From Spirosoma profusum (GTDB lineage: Bacteria > Bacteroidota > Bacteroidia > Cytophagales > Spirosomataceae): a DNA stretch of 64,000 nt. Location: NCBI RefSeq assembly GCF_014699005.1, contig NZ_JACWZY010000002.1, positions 496,001 to 560,000 of the forward strand, written 5' to 3'. Below, piece after piece: positions 39,456 through 47,263 of this stretch (the stretch's first letter is position 1; each line of letters begins with the position of its first letter). A program made the translations under genes and the position numbers. The notes under the pieces were generated by a model. It saw nothing but the letters and a program-made list of their open reading frames with translations. It was not told the DNA's origin and did no database searches.

Positions 39456-42224
39456 ATGAGCCAACTGTACCGAATTACTTTATTGCTTTTGCTGCTGACC
39501 GGTTCGATGGTTGATCTACGCGCGCAGATCACCGAAAAACCCATTAGTGGAGAGTTCTCGAACCTGCGTTTTGAAGCGTTCGTACAGCAGGTTGAAGCCC
39601 AGACGACGTACCGTTTTTTTTACAATCCCAGAGAGGTCGACAGTCTGATTGTGGATATGAAAGTGGATAAACAGCCGCTTTCGACGGTGCTACGTCAACT
39701 GTTTCAGGGCTCGAAATTTGGGTTTGCCATCGACAACCAGCAGCGCGTTTACATCACGGTTAATCGACTCATCCGTACTGAGTTGCCGATTGGTTTCTTC
39801 CGACGTGGTAACGCCGAAACTGGTTCCGACTCGACGTTATCGGCGTACATGACCGAAACGCAGAAAAAGCGCGTCGAACCCGAAGCGAAAACCTACGAAA
39901 TCGGAAAACCTACCAATCCTATCCGATCCGGTCGTGCTACGTTGTCAGGGCTGGTACGTAACGTAGCGTCGGGTGAGCCGATTGTGGGGGCGGCTGTTTA
40001 CATCGAAAACCCCAGAATTGGTACCGTTACCGACCAGTTTGGTCATTATTCCTTTACGTTGCCCCGTGGCCGTCACGATCTGAAACTACGTAGCATTGGC
40101 CTGAAAGATACCCGGCGCCGAATCATCCTGTATGCTGACGGTAAGTTCGATGTGGAGATGGAAGACGACGTAATTGCCCTGAAAGAAGTGGTGATCGAAG
40201 CCGAAAAAGATGCGAATATTTCGGGCGTTCAGATGGGGCAGGAGCGGGTCGATATCAAGAGCATTAAACAGGTGCCAACGGCGCTGGGCGAAGCCGATTT
40301 GCTACGTGTTATCCAGACGTTGCCCGGTGTGAAAACGGTCGGTGAAAGTTCAACGGGTCTCAACGTGCGTGGGGGGGCCACCGACCAGAATCTGATTCTG
40401 TACAACGACGCGCCTATTTACAATTCGTCGCACTTGTTTGGCTTTTTCTCGGCGTTCAACCCCGACATGATCAAAAGTGCCGAGCTCTATAAAAGTGCAA
40501 TTCCGTCGCGGTTTGGCGGTCGGCTGTCGTCGGTGCTGGACGTACAGACGCGAGACGGCAACAAGAAAAAATTTGTTGGTTCGGGCGGTATTGGTCTGCT
40601 TACGGGACGTATCACCGTGGAAGGGCCGATTCTGAAAGATAAAACGTCGTTTATTGCCGGTTTTCGTTCGACGTATTCCGACTGGCTGCTACGTCAGTTG
40701 TCGGCCAAGTCGTTTCAGAACAGCCGCGCTTCGTTTTATGACATCAACCTGCACGTTACGCACGATGCCAACGAAAAGAATACGTTCTACCTGACGGGTT
40801 ACTGGAGTCAGGACCGATTCCGGCTCAACAGCGATACTACGTACGGCTATCGTAATCAGACTGCTACGTTGAAATGGAAACACATCATTACCAATAAACT
40901 GTATAGCGTTTTCACCGGCAGCTACAGCGGTTATGAATACGGCGTTTCGAGTGAAAAACAGCCCTTAAGCGCGTATCAACTCGATTTTTCCATCAACCAG
41001 TCGCAGTTTAAAGCCGATTTCAATTTTTACCCTACCAATCAGCACGCGCTTGATTTTGGACTTAGCAGCATTTATTACAAACTCTCGCCCGGTAATTTTC
41101 AGCCTAAAGGCGAAAAATCGCTCATCATTCCGGACGTAGTACCATCCGAAAAAGGCGTAGAGAGCGCGGTTTACATCGGCGACCGTTTCGACGTATCGCC
41201 CAAACTAACCATCAGCGCCGGACTCCGGTATTCGTTCTATTCGTATCTGGGACCAAATACGGTTTATCAATACGCTACTGGAGTTCCCAAGTCGGTGAAT
41301 ACAATTGTTGATACGCTGACTTACGGTAACAATAAAGCCATTGCTACGTATCATGGACCAGAGTATCGGGTAGCACTACGTTACGCCCTATCGCCCACGG
41401 CATCCGTGAAAGCGAGTTTCAATCGCACCCGGCAGTACATTCAGATGCTGTCGAATACAACCGTTATTTCGCCAACCGATATCTGGAAATTAAGCGACCA
41501 GTCCATCAGGCCACAGGTTGGCGATCAGTTCGCGCTGGGTTTCTATAAAAATAACCAGACCAACACCATAGAAACCTCAGTAGAAGCGTATTACAAAACC
41601 ATGAGCAACCTGCTCGATTACCGAAGTGGGGCTTCGCTGATTCTGAATCACCACATCGAAACCGACGTAGTGAACGCCGAGGGCATGGCGTATGGGATTG
41701 AATTTCTGGTGAAAAAATTAACCGGCAAACTGAATGGCTGGATCAGCTATACCTACGCCCGGACGCTGCTACGTTCGACCAATATAAACAATACGGAAAT
41801 CATTAATTCAGGCAGTTATTACCCAAGTAGTTACGACAAACCACACGACGTAACGATGGTGGGCAACTATAAAATAAACCGGCGGTTCAGCCTGTCGCTC
41901 AACTTTACCTACAGCACCGGGCGGCCCATTACGTTACCTGTTAGCAAATACATACTCGATAATTCACCCCGGCTATTGTATTCCGAGCGAAACCAGTACC
42001 GAATTCCTGACTATTATCGGGCCGATTTTGCGATGAATATCGAAGGCAATCACAAGATTAAGAAGCTGGCGCACAGTTCCTGGACAATTTCGGTCTACAA
42101 TTTATTGGGGCGACATAATGCATACTCAGTGTATTTCAAGTCGGAGCTGGGCCGAATCAACGGGTATCAGTTGTCTATTTTTGGAGAACCGATTCCCTCT
42201 GTTACGTATAATTTCAGATTCTAA
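39456..42224 (+). CDS. TonB-dependent receptor with STN and CarboxypepD-reg domains
   Basis: The 922-residue outer-membrane receptor begins at ATG 39456, giving a signal peptide to about RAQ. It has an STN (secretin/TonB short N-terminal) domain at about 25-100, which usually contacts a FecR-type anti-sigma factor, then a carboxypeptidase-D-like domain (about 160-245: LSGLVRNVASGEPIVGAAVY), a plug (about 255-375, LRVIQTLPGVKTV, LNVRGGATDQNLILYND) and a 540-residue barrel ending YNFRF. No sigma/FecR genes are in the window. The stop overlaps the DUF4249 start (TAATG). The last 68 bases recur 1,334 bases downstream as part of a tandem duplication. Confidence 0.9.
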   Translation: MSQLYRITLLLLLLTGSMVDLRAQITEKPISGEFSNLRFEAFVQQVEAQTTYRFFYNPREVDSLIVDMKVDKQPLSTVLRQLFQGSKFGFAIDNQQRVYITVNRLIRTELPIGFFRRGNAETGSDSTLSAYMTETQKKRVEPEAKTYEIGKPTNPIRSGRATLSGLVRNVASGEPIVGAAVYIENPRIGTVTDQFGHYSFTLPRGRHDLKLRSIGLKDTRRRIILYADGKFDVEMEDDVIALKEVVIEAEKDANISGVQMGQERVDIKSIKQVPTALGEADLLRVIQTLPGVKTVGESSTGLNVRGGATDQNLILYNDAPIYNSSHLFGFFSAFNPDMIKSAELYKSAIPSRFGGRLSSVLDVQTRDGNKKKFVGSGGIGLLTGRITVEGPILKDKTSFIAGFRSTYSDWLLRQLSAKSFQNSRASFYDINLHVTHDANEKNTFYLTGYWSQDRFRLNSDTTYGYRNQTATLKWKHIITNKLYSVFTGSYSGYEYGVSSEKQPLSAYQLDFSINQSQFKADFNFYPTNQHALDFGLSSIYYKLSPGNFQPKGEKSLIIPDVVPSEKGVESAVYIGDRFDVSPKLTISAGLRYSFYSYLGPNTVYQYATGVPKSVNTIVDTLTYGNNKAIATYHGPEYRVALRYALSPTASVKASFNRTRQYIQMLSNTTVISPTDIWKLSDQSIRPQVGDQFALGFYKNNQTNTIETSVEAYYKTMSNLLDYRSGASLILNHHIETDVVNAEGMAYGIEFLVKKLTGKLNGWISYTYARTLLRSTNINNTEIINSGSYYPSSYDKPHDVTMVGNYKINRRFSLSLNFTYSTGRPITLPVSKYILDNSPRLLYSERNQYRIPDYYRADFAMNIEGNHKIKKLAHSSWTISVYNLLGRHNAYSVYFKSELGRINGYQLSIFGEPIPSVTYNFRF

Positions 42225-43489
42225 TGAACAGGCAAAAACTCATCGGCTGGCTATGCATAGCTCTGGTGGGCGGTTGCGTTGATCCCTACCGACCACCTGA
42301 AATAACGTCGCCAGCGAGCTATTTGGTGGTGAACGGTTTTTTTAACAGCGCTCCCGGCACGACGACCACGATTCGGTTGTCGCGGACGCAAAACCTGACC
42401 GATTTTAAAACGCCTGCCGTCGAAACCAAAGCCATCGTAACGATTGAGTCGCAAAACAAGGCGGTTTATACACTGAAAGAAGGTACACCGGGGAGTTATA
42501 CGCTGGCAGGTGTCACGCCGGTAGAGGGTGATACGTATCGGCTGCATATTCAGACCCGAGGTACCGATTATTATTCGGATTACGTGCCTATGGTCAAAAC
42601 GCCCCCCATCGACAGTGTTAGCTGGGACGTGGTGGATGATGGTCTGCAAATTAGTGCGAATACCCATGATCCTCAGAACAATACCCGATATTACCGCTGG
42701 GAGTACGAGGCTACGTGGGAATATTACTCACAATACTATTCATCACTTGAACTGAATGGTAATCGAATTGTGAGTCGTCAGTTTCCGGTAAATCGGTGCT
42801 GGAACAGTGAGTCATCGACCAATATTATTACGACGTCGACAACTCGGCTGAGTCAGGATATCGTCAGTAAACATCCGCTGACGTTCATTCCGGGAACATC
42901 CATTAAACTGGAATCCCGGTACAGTATTCTGGTGAAACAGTCGTCACTGACAAAAGCGGGATTCGAATATTATGATCAACTAGCGAAAATAACGCAAAAT
43001 ATCGGCTCTATTTTCGATCCGCAACCTTCCCAGATTACGGGTAATATTAAATCATCGGCGAGTGCTACGGATCTGGTATTAGGGTTTTTCCGGGTCGGCA
43101 ATGTCGAAACGAAACGTATTTTTATTACCAAATCACAGTTGCCGAGGTGGTACACCTTTACGGGCCTGGAAGGTTGTGTAACCGATACGTTGGGGCTTAA
43201 AGACATTCTTGATGCAAAACCCGCCATTCTTACTGAGTACCTTACTGAATACATCACATCATCGGAATACTGTGTGGATTGCCGCCTTCGGGGTGGCGTT
43301 TTAACAAAACCTGCATTCTGGTAATAGACTATGACCGTACGAAGATATTTAATATGTTTCTTGCTGATAATGAGCAAACTACCGGGGTGCTGCCAGACAA
43401 TGGAGTCGGTCAAAGCGATTACACAATCGTTTGGTACGTATCACCAGCAGACTATTCAGGGAAACGGTTCGTTCACACCGTTCAGTCAG
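42156..43489 (+). repeat. Tandem duplication, unit 1 (about 1,334 bp)
   Basis: Unit 1 contains the last 68 bases of the receptor gene, the whole first DUF4249 gene and about 155 bases of the 5' end of the MG2 gene. Unit 2 (43490-44823) repeats the same order at once. The spacing is 1,334 bases for three landmarks: DUF4249 starts (42224, 43558), DUF4249 stops (43324, 44658) and MG2 starts (43331, 44665). Confidence 0.9.
42224..43324 (+). CDS. DUF4249 family lipoprotein, copy 1
   Basis: The 366-residue lipoprotein (VGGC, Cys18) belongs to DUF4249: VDPYRPPEI after the lipobox, LVVNGFFNSAPG, TIRLSRTQNL, YYRWEYEATWEYYS and a C-terminal pair of cysteines (YCVDCRLRGG). These proteins are paired with TonB receptors in Bacteroidota and are thought to be periplasmic or surface partners, with function not established. 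It overlaps the receptor stop by one base. A nearly identical paralogue (copy 2) lies 1,334 bases downstream; differences are scattered and concentrated in the region after residue 160 and at the C-terminus. Confidence 0.85.
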   Translation: MNRQKLIGWLCIALVGGCVDPYRPPEITSPASYLVVNGFFNSAPGTTTTIRLSRTQNLTDFKTPAVETKAIVTIESQNKAVYTLKEGTPGSYTLAGVTPVEGDTYRLHIQTRGTDYYSDYVPMVKTPPIDSVSWDVVDDGLQISANTHDPQNNTRYYRWEYEATWEYYSQYYSSLELNGNRIVSRQFPVNRCWNSESSTNIITTSTTRLSQDIVSKHPLTFIPGTSIKLESRYSILVKQSSLTKAGFEYYDQLAKITQNIGSIFDPQPSQITGNIKSSASATDLVLGFFRVGNVETKRIFITKSQLPRWYTFTGLEGCVTDTLGLKDILDAKPAILTEYLTEYITSSEYCVDCRLRGGVLTKPAFW

Positions 43490-43558
43490 ATCAACGGGTA
43501 TCAGTTGTCAATTTTTGGAGAGCCGATTTCCTCTGTTACGTATAATTTCAGATTCTAA
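43331..43558 (+). pseudogene. Chimeric remnant: MG2-protein N-terminus fused to receptor C-terminus
   Basis: This 75-codon frame starts like the MG2 protein at 44665 (RRYLICFLLIMSKLPG, then AITQSFGTYHQQTIQ) and after one missing base near 43462 changes to the receptor's last residues (INGYQLSIFGEPISSVTYNFRF). It is the junction scar of the tandem duplication. It keeps a signal-peptide-like start and the TAATG overlap to DUF4249 copy 2, so it may still be translated to carry ribosomes to that gene, but a function for the peptide is unlikely. Confidence 0.85.
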
Positions 43559-44823
43559 TGAACAAACAAAAACTCATCGGCTGGTTGTGCATAGCCCTGG
43601 TGGGCGGTTGCGTTGATCCTTATCGACCACCCGAGATAGCGTCTCCGGCGAGCTACTTAGTCGTGAATGGTTTTTTTAACAGCGCCCCCGGCACGACGAC
43701 CACGATTCGGTTGTCGCGGACGCAAAACCTGACCGATTTTAAAACGCCAACGGCTGAAACTAAAGCCATCGTAACGATTGAGGCTCAAAGCAAAGCGGTT
43801 TACACACTAAACGAAGGAACGCCGGGAAGCTACACGCTGGCAGGTGTTACGCCGGTTTCGGGTGATACGTATCGGCTGCACATCAAAACCCGAGGTACCG
43901 ATTACTACTCGGATTACGTACCGGTTGTGAAGACGCCCCCTATCGACAGCATTAGCTGGGATGTGGTAGATGATGGTCTGCAAATAAGCGCGAATACCCA
44001 TGATCCTCAGAACAATACCCGATATTATCGCTGGGAATTCGACGCTACGTGGGAGTATTATTCGCGCTTTTACTCCTCGCTGGAGTTGAAAAATAATCAG
44101 ATCGTGGGCCGTCAGATACCAATAAACCGATGCTGGAACAGTGAGTCATCGACCAATATTATTACGACGTCTACGGTGCGGCTCAAGCAGGATATAGTCA
44201 GTAAATACCCGCTTACCTTCATTCCCGGCACATCGCTTAAACTGGAATCCAGATACAGCATTCTGGTTAGGCAGTCGTCACTGACTCAGTCGGGTTTTGA
44301 GTATTACGACCAACTGGCGAAAATAACGCAAAATATCGGCTCTATTTTCGATCCGCAACCTTCCCAGATTACGGGTAATATTAAATCATCGGCGAGTGCT
44401 ACGGATCTGGTAATGGGCTTTTTTCGAGTCGGCAACGTCGAAACGAAACGTATTTTTATTACCAAATCGCAGTTGCCGGTCTGGTATACGATCACGGGGC
44501 AGGAAGGTTGCGAAATCGATACGTTGGGACTCGGTGACATTCTGGATTCCAGGCCCGCCATTATCGAACCTTACAACAAACTATACCTGACCACACCTGA
44601 ATATTGTGCGGATTGCCGCCTTCGGGGTGGTGTTTTAACGAAACCTGATTTCTGGTAATAGACCATGTTGGCACGAAGATATTTATTGGGTTTACTGCTG
44701 ATAATGAGTAGCTTATCCGGCTTTAGTCAAACGACAGAGTCCGCAAAAGCTATTGCGCAATCGTTTGATACGTACCGTCAGCAGACGATACAGGAAAAGC
44801 TGTTCGTTCATACCGACCAGTCG
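43490..44823 (+). repeat. Tandem duplication, unit 2 (about 1,334 bp)
   Basis: This is the second copy of the segment 42156-43489. It starts with the receptor tail ATCAACGGGTATCAG and ends within codon 53 or so of the intact MG2 gene. A block of about 95 bases in the DUF4249 genes (around 42982-43078 and 44316-44412) is identical, whereas flanking parts differ at many sites. Confidence 0.9.
43558..44658 (+). CDS. DUF4249 family lipoprotein, copy 2
   Basis: This 366-residue lipoprotein has the same length and lipobox (VGGC, Cys18) as copy 1 and matches it along the whole chain. Substitutions include TATWEYYSRFYSS in place of the QYYSS stretch, different residues near 175-185 (KNNQIVGRQIPI) and a changed C-terminal segment (RPAIIEPYNKLYLTTPEYC). 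Cys positions are kept. It is preceded by the chimeric scar and followed 6 bases later by the MG2 gene, so it now occupies the original place between receptor and MG2 gene. Divergence between the copies allows distinct partners or ligands. Confidence 0.85.
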   Translation: MNKQKLIGWLCIALVGGCVDPYRPPEIASPASYLVVNGFFNSAPGTTTTIRLSRTQNLTDFKTPTAETKAIVTIEAQSKAVYTLNEGTPGSYTLAGVTPVSGDTYRLHIKTRGTDYYSDYVPVVKTPPIDSISWDVVDDGLQISANTHDPQNNTRYYRWEFDATWEYYSRFYSSLELKNNQIVGRQIPINRCWNSESSTNIITTSTVRLKQDIVSKYPLTFIPGTSLKLESRYSILVRQSSLTQSGFEYYDQLAKITQNIGSIFDPQPSQITGNIKSSASATDLVMGFFRVGNVETKRIFITKSQLPVWYTITGQEGCEIDTLGLGDILDSRPAIIEPYNKLYLTTPEYCADCRLRGGVLTKPDFW

Positions 44824-47055
44824 ACCTACGTTACTGGCGAAACCATCTGGTTTAAAGTTTATTACGTCGATGCTACGTTACACAAACCGCTGGATGTGAG
44901 CAAAGTAGCTTATGTAGAATTGCTGGATAAAGAGCAGAAATCGGTTCTTCAGGCGAAAGTGGAGTTGAGTGCCAATGGCGGAAATGGTACGTTCTTTCTG
45001 CCTGCGTCAATGAACTCTGGTACGTATCGGATGCGGGCGTATACCTGCTGGATGAAAAATTTCAGCGCCGATTTTTTCTTCGAGAAAAACCTGACCATCG
45101 TCAATCCCTTCAAAACGCTTGGCCTACCTGCTGAGAAATCGGCTCCTGCGTATGACATTCAGTTTTTTCCGGAAGGTGGCAATCTGGTGCAGGGAATTGC
45201 CAGCAACGTAGCGTTCAAAGTCGCCGACGAAGCGGGGAAAGGCGTGACGGTTCGGGGTGGCATCATCAATGCGCAGAATGATACGTTGGTCCGGTTTCAG
45301 TCGCATAAGTTTGGCATCGGTACCTTTACATTTACGCCCTCAGAATCAGCGAATTATCGGGCTGTTATTCAGGATGCACAGGGCCGCTCGGTTACGCGCC
45401 CGCTCCCGGTCGTTCAACCGCAGGGATACGTAATGCGGCTGGAAGAAGACGGCCCGGAGAAGCTGAAAGTCACCATCAGGACTAATCTGAGTGGCATTAA
45501 TCAGATATACCTGTTTGCCCACACGCGACAGGAAATAAAAGTTACTGAAGGCCGGCCATTCCAACAGGAAACTACGTTCTCCATTGACAAAAAAGCGCTG
45601 GGTGATGGGATTTCGCACATTACTTTATTTGATGGCAATCAGAAGCCCGTCTGCGAACGACTGTATTTCAAACGACCAGCGCAGGAGCTACGTATCCAGC
45701 TCAAATCCGACCAGCCGCAATATGCTTCCCGCAACAAAGTGACCTTGGAAGCCGCTGTTCAGGCATCTGCTGCTACTACTAACAAAGCGTCGCTGTCGGT
45801 ATCGGTGTATCGGATCGATTCGCTGGCTACGTCGACTACTGACAACATTCTGAACTACTTGTGGATGACTTCGGACCTGGCCGGACGTATCGAATCACCT
45901 GAATATTACCTGCAACCTGCCAGCGCCGACGTAACACTTGCCACCGACAACCTGATGCTGACGCACGGCTGGCGACGGTTCCGCTGGGACGACGTACTGA
46001 CCAACAAACCGGCGCTACGTCCTTTTCTTCCTGAACCCAATGGACTGGTTATTCAGGGGAAAGTGACTAATCCTGAAACTGACAAGCCTGTATCGAACGT
46101 AATGACGTATTTGTCGACACCCGGTCGTCCGACCCGGTTGTACGTTTTCCGGAGTGATACCGAAGGGCGGGTGCGCTATGAAATGCAGGATTTCTACGGC
46201 CCTAAAGGCATTATTGCTCAGACAAATCCAGAGGACAGCCTCAACAAACTAACCATTGACAGCCCGTTCACTACGTCGATTTCCACGAATCGTCTGCCTG
46301 AAATAAATTTCAACGAATCACACACTACGCAGTTGCAGAATCGGAGTGTGGCTATGCAGGTTCAGTCGACGTATTGGGGAGATGAAATTATTCGATACCG
46401 ATACCCGGAAATTGATAGTTCTGCTTTCTACGGAAAGCCCCCTGAAAGTTATCTGCTCGATGCTTACACTCGGTTTCCGCGCATGGAAGAAGTACTGCGG
46501 GAATACGTAACAGGTGTTTTACCCCGGAAGAAAGATGGCCATTTTCGTCTGGCGGTGCCAAACCTGCCATACCGTGCGCTTTTTGACGAACAATCGCTGG
46601 TGCTGATGGATGGTATACCTGTTTTCAACATGGACAGAATTATTGATTTCAATCCGCTGAAAATCAAGCAGATCGACGTAGTGACGAATCGATACATTAT
46701 GGGAACGGCGGGCTTCAGCGGCATCATTAACTTCATGACCTACAAAGGTGATCTGGCTGGTTTTCTGCTGGATAACCGACTGGTGAAACTCGACTACGAC
46801 GGCCTGCAACTACAACGTGAATTTTACGCACCCCGCTACGAAACGCCCAGACAACAAACCAGCCGCCTACCCGATGGCCGGACGTTGCTGTACTGGAACC
46901 CAAATCTGATAATCGATTCGCAGGGCAAGTCTCAGGTCGATTTCTTTACATCCGACCAGACGGGTACGTATCTTGTAGAAATCAACGGCCTTTCTTCGGA
47001 TGGGCAGGCGGGCTATCAACGGACACTGTTTGAGGTGAAGAATGTGGCGAAGTGA
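44665..47055 (+). CDS. MG2-domain (alpha-2-macroglobulin-like) outer-membrane-associated protein with plug-like C-terminus
   Basis: The 796-residue secreted protein (signal peptide to about FSQ) begins with an MG2-type beta-sandwich domain (VHTDQSTYVTGETIWFKVYY, about 48-67; SGTYRMRAYTCWMKNF). Further Ig-like domains follow, one of CarboxypepD-reg type (about 455-520: IQGKVTNPETDKPVSNVMTY), and the C-terminal part has a plug-like segment (LVLMDGIPVFNMDRIIDFNP, KQIDVVTNRYIMG, FSGIINFMTYKG near 645-695). No barrel is present. It is the last gene of the operon with the TonB receptor and the DUF4249 pair and may bind or gate the receptor. A terminator follows at 47109. Confidence 0.78.
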   Translation: MLARRYLLGLLLIMSSLSGFSQTTESAKAIAQSFDTYRQQTIQEKLFVHTDQSTYVTGETIWFKVYYVDATLHKPLDVSKVAYVELLDKEQKSVLQAKVELSANGGNGTFFLPASMNSGTYRMRAYTCWMKNFSADFFFEKNLTIVNPFKTLGLPAEKSAPAYDIQFFPEGGNLVQGIASNVAFKVADEAGKGVTVRGGIINAQNDTLVRFQSHKFGIGTFTFTPSESANYRAVIQDAQGRSVTRPLPVVQPQGYVMRLEEDGPEKLKVTIRTNLSGINQIYLFAHTRQEIKVTEGRPFQQETTFSIDKKALGDGISHITLFDGNQKPVCERLYFKRPAQELRIQLKSDQPQYASRNKVTLEAAVQASAATTNKASLSVSVYRIDSLATSTTDNILNYLWMTSDLAGRIESPEYYLQPASADVTLATDNLMLTHGWRRFRWDDVLTNKPALRPFLPEPNGLVIQGKVTNPETDKPVSNVMTYLSTPGRPTRLYVFRSDTEGRVRYEMQDFYGPKGIIAQTNPEDSLNKLTIDSPFTTSISTNRLPEINFNESHTTQLQNRSVAMQVQSTYWGDEIIRYRYPEIDSSAFYGKPPESYLLDAYTRFPRMEEVLREYVTGVLPRKKDGHFRLAVPNLPYRALFDEQSLVLMDGIPVFNMDRIIDFNPLKIKQIDVVTNRYIMGTAGFSGIINFMTYKGDLAGFLLDNRLVKLDYDGLQLQREFYAPRYETPRQQTSRLPDGRTLLYWNPNLIIDSQGKSQVDFFTSDQTGTYLVEINGLSSDGQAGYQRTLFEVKNVAK

Positions 47056-47108
47056 TATTCGTGTAGGAGAGTGCAGTACGCCATACTGGTTTTAAATGTG
47101 TTTCTTTA

Positions 47109-47143
47109 AAGGCTGTCTAATAAAATTATAGACGGCCTTTTTT
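47109..47143 (+). terminator. Intrinsic terminator of the TonB receptor/DUF4249/MG2 operon
   Basis: AAGGCTGTCTA pairs with TAGACGGCCTT (one G-T pair) over a 9-base loop and is followed by a T-run. The T-run is also the tip of the family A element that follows. Confidence 0.75.
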
Positions 47144-47229
47144 GTCATGCTGAGGAACGAAGCATCTTGAAGCATCCTAACATTCAAATAAGGAAACCTT
47201 AAGATGCTTCGTTCCTCAGTATGACAAAA
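47140..47229. repeat. Family A palindromic element
   Basis: Arms 47140-47168 (TTTTGTCATGCTGAGGAACG and on) and 47201-47229 pair with one mismatch. Loop similar to that at 18645-18682. It sits between the operon terminator and the GH106 gene. Confidence 0.88.
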
Positions 47230-47263
47230 CCAATGATTCTGGTTTTGATTGACCTTACTTACC

